The notes under the pieces: model-generated
Database searches by the model: none
Seen by the model: only the letters and a program-made list of their open reading frames with translations
What the model was told of the DNA's origin: nothing
Part shown: in pieces, positions 28,015 through 36,600 of the stretch
Layout of the letters: the number at the start of each line of letters is the position of its first letter
Position numbering within the stretch: the stretch's first letter is position 1
Assembly: GCA_018057825.1 (NCBI GenBank)
Contig: JAGPCY010000025.1
Location: 62,001 to 126,000 of the forward strand
Direction: 5' to 3'
From: Kofleriaceae bacterium
Lineage (GTDB): Bacteria; Myxococcota_A; Polyangia; Haliangiales; Haliangiaceae
DNA length: 64,000 nucleotides
Program-made: the position numbers and the translations under genes

Positions 28015-30179
28015 GGGGCGCTCCCCAGGTCACGGCCGAGCCAGTCCTCGAACCAGCGCAGCGCGGTCTCGAGCTCGCGGTCGCGCAGCACCAGCCGCGC
28101 CTCACCGTCGACGGTCACGGTCGGCACGGTGGTCGCGCCGTCGAGGGTCGCGGGCAGGATCGTGCCCGAGAGCAACGTGCGGGTCCCGAACCCGAGGAAG
28201 TCGCGCCGCAACGTCACGTCGGCCACCAGCTCCGCCGGGAGCTCGAGCGCGCGCAGGTACACCACCATGACCTCGGCCTGGTCCTCGCAACACGGCGGCA
28301 CCGCCGTGCCGGTGAGCTCGGCGTCGGCCTTGGCGGCCTCACCGCTCAGGATCTCGCAGTGATCGATCTCGGCGACGCCCTGCCAGGTCAGCCCCTCGGC
28401 GTCGCGCCCGCGCACCAGCATCAGCTCGCCGGGCCGCCCGACGCCGAGGCGCTCGCCGGTGCCCGACGCCGAGGCGCTCGGCACCGCCGCCAGGAACAGC
28501 CGCGCCGCCTCGGGCGCCACCGGCCCCTCGAGGGCCCAGTGGGTCACGCCGGGATAGGGCCTGGGGACGGGGCGCGCCGCCGGCCGGTCGCCGGCCGCGC
28601 CCGCGCCGAGCAGCAGCTCGAGCCGCGAGGCGTGCGCGATGAGGCCGGTGAGCAGCGCCGTCCGGGACGCGATGATCGCCACGCCGCGCTGCCACTCGGC
28701 GGTCGTGAAGGTCGGGAACTGGGTCCGGATCGCCACCCCCGGATCGATCAACCCCGGCACGCCGGGCAGCGCTTCGTCGGTGTCGAGCGACAGCTCGACC
28801 GGCGTGGTCATCAGGAACAGCCCGTACTTGTCGAAGCCGAGGTCGGTGACCACCATCGCCGCCGGCCGCGGCCCATCGATCATCGCCAGCCGCCCGGGCG
28901 CGAACCCGGCTGGCAGCGGGATCCCGGTCACGTACACCTTGGTCGCGCGGGCGTTGACCGACATCGTCGTGACGGTCCCCGGCGGCAGCACGAGCTGACT
29001 CGGCCGACCGAGCACGACGTCGTCGAGCCCGTCGACGTACACCTGCCACACCTGGTCCACGATCGGGTAGGTGATCAGGGGGAAGCGCTGGCCCATCCAG
29101 CGCGAGCGCATGCGCCAGTAGAAGCGCAGCCCTTGCTCGAGCAGGCGGAGCTGGCGCAGCGGGCCGTCGGGATAGGTGATGCGGGCCTCGCACGCGGCGT
29201 CGAACGCCGCACTCGACGCCTGATCGAGCGCGATCATCTTGGTCGAGAGGCCCAGTAGGCCGCCGACGAAGTCGGCCGCGCGCAGCCGGGCCTCGAGCGC
29301 CTCCTTGTCCTGTTGGAGCTGGGAGGAGGTCGGGTTCGCGAGCTGATCGGCGACGCCCTGGTAGCCCCGCGCCTGCTCGAGCAGCTCGGTCTCGACCGCG
29401 CCCAGGGCCGCGATCAAGGCTGCGTCGGCGCCGACCTCCTCGAGCTCGGCGCGCGCCGCCGCAAGCGTGGCCCGATCGGCCAGGCACGCCGCCGCTGCTG
29501 CCGCCGCCCCCGCGCCGATCGCGCGATAGTCCGCGAGCGGCGCTGCCAGCGTCAGCGCGTCGAGCTGGACCGACAGCGGCCGGGCGGTCCCGGTCGCGGC
29601 CGGCAGCGCGTCGAGCTTGGTCTGGCGCAGCGTCGACCACGGCACGTACACGACCTCATCGCCCTCGGCGGCGTCCTCGCGGTTGTCGAACGGGAACAGC
29701 CCGTCGTCAGCGGCATCGTCGAGGGGCTCGTAGGTCGTGACCCGGCCGTTGTCGTAGGCCGGCACGACCTTGGCGCCGTCGAGGTGGCGCTTGGCGTCGC
29801 GGAAGCTCGCCAGCGTCTCCGACGGCCACAGCACCACTTGCTGGTGGCTGTCGTCGGGGATGTGCATCGGCGCGGTCGCCAGCTCGCACTCCTCGAGCCC
29901 GGGCAAGCGGGTCGGCGACGGCTTGAGCGCCCCGGCCGTGGTCACCAGCCCGGTGCCCCGCAGCGTCGCTGGCCGCGCTGCCTCGAGCCGGACCCCCGAC
30001 GCTCGGTAGCGGGCGCTCTCGATCACGTTCAGCACCGGCAAGAGCTGACACAGCGTCTGGGCGTGGGGCTCGTCCTGATCGGCGGCACCGTCGACGCGAT
30101 CGAGGAAGGCCTCCATCTGTTTCCAGACGGCCTTCCACAGGTCGCGCTCGGCGCGCACCCGCCGGGCGATCGCGCTCAT
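28011..30179 (-). CDS. Unknown 722-aa eCIS-operon protein
   Basis: I chose the ATG at 30179 because it overlaps the preceding stop (ATGA) and begins 'MSAIARRVRAERDLWKAVWK'; the longer frame is a shadow. The N-terminal 150 residues are helical and the middle (about 210-330) is a long Ala/Glu-rich helical stretch. The C-terminal 350 residues are beta-rich with 'VYVTGIPLPAGFAPGRLAMI' and a Cys pair (PPCCED). No signal peptide is present. I do not recognise it. Its place among the last structural genes suggests a tail-peripheral or attachment component. Confidence 0.6.
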   Translation of the reverse strand: MSAIARRVRAERDLWKAVWKQMEAFLDRVDGAADQDEPHAQTLCQLLPVLNVIESARYRASGVRLEAARPATLRGTGLVTTAGALKPSPTRLPGLEECELATAPMHIPDDSHQQVVLWPSETLASFRDAKRHLDGAKVVPAYDNGRVTTYEPLDDAADDGLFPFDNREDAAEGDEVVYVPWSTLRQTKLDALPAATGTARPLSVQLDALTLAAPLADYRAIGAGAAAAAAACLADRATLAAARAELEEVGADAALIAALGAVETELLEQARGYQGVADQLANPTSSQLQQDKEALEARLRAADFVGGLLGLSTKMIALDQASSAAFDAACEARITYPDGPLRQLRLLEQGLRFYWRMRSRWMGQRFPLITYPIVDQVWQVYVDGLDDVVLGRPSQLVLPPGTVTTMSVNARATKVYVTGIPLPAGFAPGRLAMIDGPRPAAMVVTDLGFDKYGLFLMTTPVELSLDTDEALPGVPGLIDPGVAIRTQFPTFTTAEWQRGVAIIASRTALLTGLIAHASRLELLLGAGAAGDRPAARPVPRPYPGVTHWALEGPVAPEAARLFLAAVPSASASGTGERLGVGRPGELMLVRGRDAEGLTWQGVAEIDHCEILSGEAAKADAELTGTAVPPCCEDQAEVMVVYLRALELPAELVADVTLRRDFLGFGTRTLLSGTILPATLDGATTVPTVTVDGEARLVLRDRELETALRWFEDWLGRDLGSAP

Positions 30180-31738
30180 GGCTTTCGCTCCGGCCGCGGC
30201 GCCAGCCCGAGCGCCAGCGAGCGCATGCCCTGGCGCTGGGCCTGTTTGACCTGGTTGATCCCGTCCTGGATCGCCTGGTCGTCGTAGGCGAAGTTCTCGC
30301 GCGCCGACTCCAGGAGCGCCACCGCCTCGGCCGGCGAGCGCGCCAGCGCCTCGAGGACCTGGTCCTTCGACTGACCGATCGACTCGTAGAAGCCGGCCGG
30401 CGCATTCTCCAGGGCATCGATGAACGCCTGCGACTCGTCCTTGACCGTGGTGCCGAACTTCTCGCCGGCGTCGGAGACCTTGTCCCAGTTCTCCTCGAGC
30501 ACCGCCGCCGCCTGACCGATCACGCCGGCCTCGGCGCGCGCGGCCGCCTCCTCGAGCGTGATCTCTCCCTCGAGCAGGTCCATCGCCGTGCTGGCGCCGA
30601 GCAGCTCCCACAGCATCGCGGCCTTGGCGAGGTTGGGACCGGACGCCATGAAGCACACGCCGCCGACGTAGCCGCCGGGTGGACGATCGGCCGCCGACAC
30701 GAACGCCTGGGTGAGCCCGCTCACGCCGCGCTTGGTCGCCACCGGCAAGAGGTACATGCCGGTCGACTTCAGCGCCGCGAGCAGGTCGAGGATCGCCTGG
30801 AGCGCCTCGGCCAGCTTGCCCAGCACCTGGGCCTTGTCCATGATCGCCGCCGCCAGGTTGCGGATCAGCCCGGCGATGTTGTCGATCGCGGTGAGCAAGC
30901 CGCGCAGCTTGTCGGGGAGCGGCTCGAGCTGCTTGAGCGGCGGGATCAGATCGACCAGCTTGATCGACCGCCAGTCGGGCGCTACGCCCTTCATCTCCTG
31001 CGCCCGGGTCTTGCGCGGATCGGGGTTGCCGGCCTGGTACTTCTCGAACGCGGTGACGAACTGGTCGATGTTGAGCAGCTTGCCCAGGAGGTAGAGGAGC
31101 TGGCGCAGCGCATCGAGCGACGGCGCGGCCATCACGATGAACACCGCCTGGATCGGCGCGCCCTCGGTGACGATCGGCCGCGACGGATCGCCGGGGTCGT
31201 CGAACGACGCGGCGAAGCGCGAGCTCCAGCGCGCGAAGGCGTCGGGCGTGGCCGGCGGCGCCTCGAGCTTGGTGCCCGCGGTCCAGTCGGCCTTGGGATC
31301 GAGGACCAGGCCGGTCTCGGCCAGCGTCACCTCGGTCGGGGTGATGCCGGGGGCGTCGACGTACATGTACGCGCCGGTGTTCAGCAGATCGTTGATGATG
31401 TCGGCGAGCAGCTTGATCGCCGCCTCGATCAGCGCCCGGAACGGGTCGAGCAGGCCGATCAGGATCGCCGCCAGCGCCTCGAGGAGCGCCTTGACCAGGT
31501 TGAGCAGCGCGATGATCACCTTGATCGGCGGCGAGATGATCGAGATGAGCTGATCGAGGCCGGGCAGCGGCGCCAGCGCCAGCGGTCGCCAGCGCAGGTT
31601 GTCGGCCCCGGCCTGGGTCACGGTCGGCATCGGCGGCACCGGCGCGGGGACCGGCGCCGGCTCCTCGAGGGCGGCCGCCAGCTCGGCGCAGCACACCTCG
31701 AGCGCGGACTTCAACTGGGCGAGATCGGCGGTGGACAT
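30176..31738 (-). CDS. Hydrophobic-helix protein, possible tape-measure or spike-associated protein
   Basis: 520 aa, almost entirely helical. Residues about 60-122 form an unbroken hydrophobic/amphipathic run (for example 'LISIISPPIKVIIALLNLVK') and further amphipathic helices fill about 270-350. Tape-measure proteins of contractile tails are helical with hydrophobic segments, and no other gene here is a better candidate. The gene lies after the spike rather than next to the tube, so the assignment is tentative. The start abuts the stop of the small gene upstream and its stop overlaps the next start (ATGA). Confidence 0.55.
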   Translation of the reverse strand: MSTADLAQLKSALEVCCAELAAALEEPAPVPAPVPPMPTVTQAGADNLRWRPLALAPLPGLDQLISIISPPIKVIIALLNLVKALLEALAAILIGLLDPFRALIEAAIKLLADIINDLLNTGAYMYVDAPGITPTEVTLAETGLVLDPKADWTAGTKLEAPPATPDAFARWSSRFAASFDDPGDPSRPIVTEGAPIQAVFIVMAAPSLDALRQLLYLLGKLLNIDQFVTAFEKYQAGNPDPRKTRAQEMKGVAPDWRSIKLVDLIPPLKQLEPLPDKLRGLLTAIDNIAGLIRNLAAAIMDKAQVLGKLAEALQAILDLLAALKSTGMYLLPVATKRGVSGLTQAFVSAADRPPGGYVGGVCFMASGPNLAKAAMLWELLGASTAMDLLEGEITLEEAAARAEAGVIGQAAAVLEENWDKVSDAGEKFGTTVKDESQAFIDALENAPAGFYESIGQSKDQVLEALARSPAEAVALLESARENFAYDDQAIQDGINQVKQAQRQGMRSLALGLAPRPERKP

Positions 31739-31936
31739 TCAGCGTGGCTTGCGCGGGCGCCGCGGGCGCGGCGTGGGCTTGGGTTGCTGGAGCGCCTCGC
31801 CGAGCTGGGCGATCTGGCGCAGGCGCTCGGTGTCCTGCGACAGCCCGACCGCCTGGGCCTGCAGGAGCAACACGCGCACGCGCTCGAGGCGCTTGCGCAG
31901 GCCGGACGGATCGAAGGGCTTCCAGGTCGGCGGCAT
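31739..31936 (-). CDS. Small basic eCIS-operon protein (65 aa)
   Basis: 65 aa, starting MPPTWKPFDPSGLRKRLERV. It has one amphipathic helix and a highly basic Pro/Arg tail (KPTPRPRRPRKPR). It begins 5 bp after the spike stop and ends directly before the ATG of the 520-aa gene, so it belongs to the operon. The function is unknown; the short helix plus basic tail would suit an adaptor. Too short for family assignment by eye. Confidence 0.6.
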   Translation of the reverse strand: MPPTWKPFDPSGLRKRLERVRVLLLQAQAVGLSQDTERLRQIAQLGEALQQPKPTPRPRRPRKPR

Positions 31937-31941
31937 GGTCC

Positions 31942-33129
31942 TCACCCGAAGGGGAATCGCTTGACGAACCCGAAGTACGACCAGTCGACGATCGGGGTCA
32001 TCGCCGCCCAGGTGTCGAGCAGCGGGCCGTAGCCGGGCATGGTGAGCGGGTTGATGGTCTTGCAGATCTGGGCCAGCATCGCGAAGTGGATGGCCAGGCC
32101 GTCGCCGAGCACCATCGGCGAGATCGCGGATAGGCCGCCGAGCTGGCACATGCCGAGCATCGTGTTGATCGACACGTTGCCGAGCAGCGCGTCGATCGAC
32201 ACCGCGTTGAGCGACGGGCCCGGTAGGTCGGGCATCACCGCCGACATCTTGAGCGCCTTGCCGGCGGTCAGCGAGACGTTGCCGCCGCCGGTCACGCCCC
32301 AGCCCCCGACCGCGAACTCGCTCGACGCGCCTGACACCGTGCGCTTGGCGGCGCCGCGGATGGTCTCGGTGAGGTTGCCGCCGACCCGCTCGGTCAGGCC
32401 GTCGGCGCCGATCTTGCGCTGGTAGTCGAGGGCGTCGTACCGCTCATCGAGGCCGCCGGTGGCGTGGCGGGTGACATCGCCCTTGATCTCGACCGACTCG
32501 CCCTTGTGGACCTCGACCGTGTGCTTGCCGCCGACCCGCAGGTAGCTGTCGCCGTCGACCTCCATCGACTGGTTGCCCTCGTTGACGGTCGCCGTGTTGT
32601 TGGTGAGGAACTGGATGCCGTCCTTCGACAGGATGATGCGGTTGCCGACGTGATCGCGGATCTCGACCCGGGCGCTCTCGGGGCGGTCGTCGAGGATGAT
32701 GTAGTGGCCCGTCGCCGACTTGATGGCGCGCACGTTCTGGTCGATGACGCGCTCGGGGTAGTGCTCCTTGGGGATCTCGCTGGTCGCGGGCGCCTTGCGC
32801 GCCGTCGAGTCCGCCTGATCGATGTCGCCGGTGCCGGGCTTGCCCCAGAAGCCGCCGGTCCAGATCGGCCGCGACAGGTCGCCGCCTTCAAACTCGATCC
32901 ACACGCCGGCGCCGACCTCGGGGATCATGAAGACGCCCTGATCGGGGCCGGCGTAGGGTGCGCACGGCAGGGCCCAGCCTGTCTCGGCCTCGCCGAGCAG
33001 GCGCGGCACCCGGGCCTTGATGCGGCCGAGGTTCAGCGGGTCGGCCACGCCGGAGACGTAGCCGCGATACTTGCCGTAGTAGCGGTTGTCGACGCGCTCG
33101 ACCAGTTGCTGCAGGAGCTCTTCGATCAT
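31942..33129 (-). CDS. Baseplate spike protein, gpV/gp45-like
   Basis: 395 aa. Residues about 15-100 are the OB-fold of phage baseplate protein V/VgrG gp5 type ('YRGYVSGVADPLNLGRIKAR', 'VGAGVWIEFEGGDLSRPIW'). Residues about 120-260 are short beta repeats ('MEVDGDSYLRVGGKHTVEV') as in a triple-stranded spike. The last 110 residues are hydrophobic and not PAAR-like. It forms the central spike under the tube. In Afp/PVC systems hub and spike are fused as a VgrG-like protein; here the hub (gpD-like, 51979-53169) and the spike are separate genes. The start overlaps the 63-aa gene stop (ATGA). Confidence 0.85.
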   Translation of the reverse strand: MIEELLQQLVERVDNRYYGKYRGYVSGVADPLNLGRIKARVPRLLGEAETGWALPCAPYAGPDQGVFMIPEVGAGVWIEFEGGDLSRPIWTGGFWGKPGTGDIDQADSTARKAPATSEIPKEHYPERVIDQNVRAIKSATGHYIILDDRPESARVEIRDHVGNRIILSKDGIQFLTNNTATVNEGNQSMEVDGDSYLRVGGKHTVEVHKGESVEIKGDVTRHATGGLDERYDALDYQRKIGADGLTERVGGNLTETIRGAAKRTVSGASSEFAVGGWGVTGGGNVSLTAGKALKMSAVMPDLPGPSLNAVSIDALLGNVSINTMLGMCQLGGLSAISPMVLGDGLAIHFAMLAQICKTINPLTMPGYGPLLDTWAAMTPIVDWSYFGFVKRFPFG

Positions 33130-33317
33130 CTTCCGACCTCGTCGTAGTCGCGCACGCTCGAGACGTCCGCCAGGTTGACGAAGTGCTGGCGCCCATCGGC
33201 GCCGCGGAGCTGCACCAGGTCGTTGTTCACCATCTCCACCACGGCAGCGTAGACCGCCCCGAAGGTGGTGAACACGTAGACCCGCTTGCCGCGGCGCTGG
33301 TCGAGGAGCTGGCGCAT
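33126..33317 (-). CDS. 63-aa protein with Sm-like pattern
   Basis: 63 aa, starting MRQLLDQRRGKRVYVFTTFG. The short N-terminal helix followed by 'GKRVYVFTTFGAVYAAVV', 'DLVQLRG' and 'HFVNLADVSSV' follows the strand pattern of Sm/LSm-fold proteins. The resemblance is by pattern only. It is coupled on both sides (one-base overlap upstream, ATGA overlap with the spike). It could be a small baseplate adaptor rather than an RNA binder. Confidence 0.6.
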   Translation of the reverse strand: MRQLLDQRRGKRVYVFTTFGAVYAAVVEMVNNDLVQLRGADGRQHFVNLADVSSVRDYDEVGR

Positions 33318-33655
33318 CAGGGTTGCAGGGCGTCGCGCAGACGTCCGACGGCGGCCAGGCGATCGGCGTGCCAGGTGCGGCGACGGCCGAGGCGTTCGCG
33401 CTCGAGGCGGCGGCGGCCCGCGCGCACCAGATCCTGGAGGCTGGCTGGCGGAGGCACCGGCGGCCGGCGCCGGAGGCGGACGTCGATCGCGTCGATCACC
33501 GCCAGCTCGTGGCTGAGCGCGCCGTCGACCAGGGTGAGGCGGCGCAGGGCGTCGGACACCGCGTCGCTGCCGTCGGTCGAGGACGCGATCAGGCTCTCGA
33601 CCTCGTGCAGTCGGGCCATCGCGGGGCGGTCGGCGAGCAGATGTAGGTTGGCCAT
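33317..33655 (-). CDS. Small helical eCIS-operon protein (112 aa)
   Basis: 112 aa, starting MANLHLLADRPAMARLHEVE. Mostly helical, with a basic Arg-rich C-terminal half (for example 'RRRLERERLGRRRTWHADRL'). No signal peptide or membrane segment. It starts 7 bp after the giant fibre gene and its stop overlaps the next ATG by one base. No family recognised. Confidence 0.6.
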   Translation of the reverse strand: MANLHLLADRPAMARLHEVESLIASSTDGSDAVSDALRRLTLVDGALSHELAVIDAIDVRLRRRPPVPPPASLQDLVRAGRRRLERERLGRRRTWHADRLAAVGRLRDALQP

Positions 33656-33662
33656 GGGTTCC

Positions 33663-36600
33663 TCACAGGTTGAGCTCGACGACCTGATCGGCCTCGAGCA
33701 CGATAACGCCGGCGGTGGTGGCGTTGCCGACCGCGGTGACGTGGCTGCCGCCGATGATCACCAGCGACTTGGCGGTCGGCACCGGCCGGGGGATGGGCGT
33801 GGGCCGCGGCTCGTAGGGCAGCGGCTGGAGCGGGATCGCGGTCGCGAGGTGATCGGCGAGCGCCTCGGCGATCAGGCTGGAGTTGGTCACCGCCTCCTTG
33901 ATCGTCGGCTTCGCGGTGTCGAAGCCCAGCATCTCCTCGTCGAGGAAGCGCAGGGCATCGATCGGGTCGCCCGCGGCCGCGGTCAGGATCGCCGCGATGC
34001 GCACCTTGGCCTCGGCCGGATCGGTGGTGTGCATCGCGACGCGGTCGACGACCTGGCGCAGCGCCCCGATCGGGGTGTTGGTCTCGCCGGCGCGGTCGTA
34101 GACGGTGCGCGCCCCGAGCCCGGTCGGCAGGCCCAGCGGCAGCGCCTCGCGCATCGCGCTGCGCGTCGAGTCGTTGACGACACCCGGGAACAGCTCGACC
34201 CGGTCGCGAGCGGTGTCGCCGAGGTTGGTGTTGATGCGCACGCCGCTGCTCAGGCGCCCGGCCAGGTCGTCGCTCGCCAGCACCTCCTCGACCAGCCGGG
34301 CCCCGGCGTCGGGCGCCGGCGATGGCGCGGCGGCGTCGAGCGGCTCGAGGGCGGCGACCCGGACGGCGCGCTCGAGGTTGAAGTCGCTGTCGCGCAGGAT
34401 CGTGCGCAGGCGGTCGCGGGCCGCGCCGCGGTCGGGGAACGACCGCGCCACGCGATCGGCGACCGAGCGCAAGAGCCGCAGGTCGAGCTCGGGCCGGGCG
34501 CGGCCCGAGCCGGTCGCACCCCCCGGGGGCACCGGGGTGACGTCGGGCGCCGGGGTCCGCTGTGGGCTCGTGATCACGTCGGCGAAGATCTCGGAGAACA
34601 GGTCGGCCGACGTGAGGCGCCGGCGCTCCAGGTTGCCGAGCACGGAGCGGGCGTCGATCGGGATCGACAGCGCGCCCTTACCCATCCCGACCTGGAGCGT
34701 GACCGCGCCCGCCTGCTCGAGGGCCGGCGCGGCGAGTTTGGGCAGGCGGCGGATCGGCTGGGCCGAGAGGATGACGTTACCGGTCGCGCTGATCAGCGCC
34801 TTGGCGGCGCGGATGAGCACCGCGGTGACGACGTCGCGGTTCTCCACGCGGTTGCCGGTGAACACCGTCGAGTCGACGTTGCGCAGATAGACCGCGCCGA
34901 TCGTGCCGGTCGAGCGCAGCTCGTTGCCGGTGACGGTGGTCGACCAGATCGCGGTGCCCTCGGAGAGCACCTGCAGCGCCGGACCGTTGGCCGCCACATC
35001 GTTGCCTTCGATGTGCACGTTGTGCACGGTGCGGCGCGGCCGCGGCAGGAAGACCGAGACCGGCGGCCGGTGCAGGAAGTCGAGGAGCGGGGACTTGAGG
35101 AAGGTGCGGGTGCGGCCGAGGTAGCGGTCGGCCAGCGAGGCGGCGGCCGGGGCCGCGGTGCGCAGCGGCTCGGTCGAGGTCAGGGCGCGGTGCAGGACCG
35201 GCTGATCCGACAGCGCCTGGCGCAGGCCCCCGAGCTCGAGCTGCGGCGAACCCATCGCCACCTGCGAGGCCAGCGTCGAGAAGCCGAGGTTGCAGATCGG
35301 ATGGGTCGGGCTGGGGCGCCCGGGCAGGGTCAGGCGCGGTGGTGGCTCGAGCGTGAGCCACGGCACCTTGACCAGATCGACCAGGGTGCGGCTCGGCACG
35401 GGGTCGGCGAGGATCATGAGCCCGGTGCCGCCGTCGCCGCCGCCGTGGTGGCGGATCGTGTTGCCGCGGACCACGACCTCGCCGCGCCAGTCGGCGTGGA
35501 CCTCGTGCAGGAGCGCGCGCACGCCGCGGTTTCCGTTCTCGCGCAGCACGTTGCCGCGCAGCAACAGATCGCCGACGCCGTGCAGCTCGATCACCGCCTG
35601 GGCCACCGCGGTGCGGCCGAGCGCGATCCCGGCGCAGCCGAAGATGTGGTTGTCCCACAAGACCACGGTCGACAGGCCGTCGGTGGTGACCTGGATGCCC
35701 CGGCCGGCGCACGCCGCCAGTCGGTTCTCGCCCAGCTCGAGGATCGCGCCGTCATCGGGCGGCTCGGTGCACACGTGGCCGGCGGCGCCGAGCACGCTGA
35801 GGCCGGCCAGCGCGTCCTCGACCGAGTTGCCGGTGATGCGGGCCTTGACCTGGGCACCGGCGACGAACACGCCGTCCGCGGCCTCGGGCTCGATCTCGAT
35901 GATCGGCGGGCGCCGATCCTTGCCGGCTGCGCTCTCGCCCCGGGCCAGGCGCTCCAGGGCCTCGCGCAGCAAGCCGAGGGCGTTGGTGACATCCGCGAGC
36001 TGGTTCACCTGCGCGGCCAGGACCGGCGAGAGCTGATCGGTGCGGCCGGCGACGTAGGTCTTGACCCGGGCCAGGCGCACGGCGCGGTCCTCGCCGGGAT
36101 CGGTGGCGAGCCGCACCGCCGCGGTCAGGGCCTTGAGCGCGGCGACGCCGTCGTTATCGTCGTAGGCGACGCGCGCCAGCTCGGCGGTGGCGTCGAGCTG
36201 GACCACCAGGGCGAACAGCGCGGCGGCCAGCACCTCGGGCGTCCCGGTGAGCGCGGCGCGATAGTCGGCGACCGCGCGCTCGCCGCGCTGGCGCGCACCG
36301 CTGTCGGCGCGCAGGATCGCGAAGCCGCGATCGAGGTGGGTCGCGATGCCGTCGCCGGCCGCGTCGCGGTAGCGCAGATCGACGAGCGGAAGGTCGAGGA
36401 CCAGCGCCGTCACCCCGGCCAGGCGCCGTTCGATGGGCTCGACGCTGCGCGGCGGCAAGAGGTGGAGCTCGGGCAGCACCGGGACCAGCCGGCCGCGGAT
36501 GCGGTCGAGCAAGAAGCGCGCGGTCGACAGGTGGCGGTTGCGGTTGCTGTCGTCGAGCAGGGCCTCGCCGACCGCGGCCCCGGCCTCGCGGGCCAGGGTG

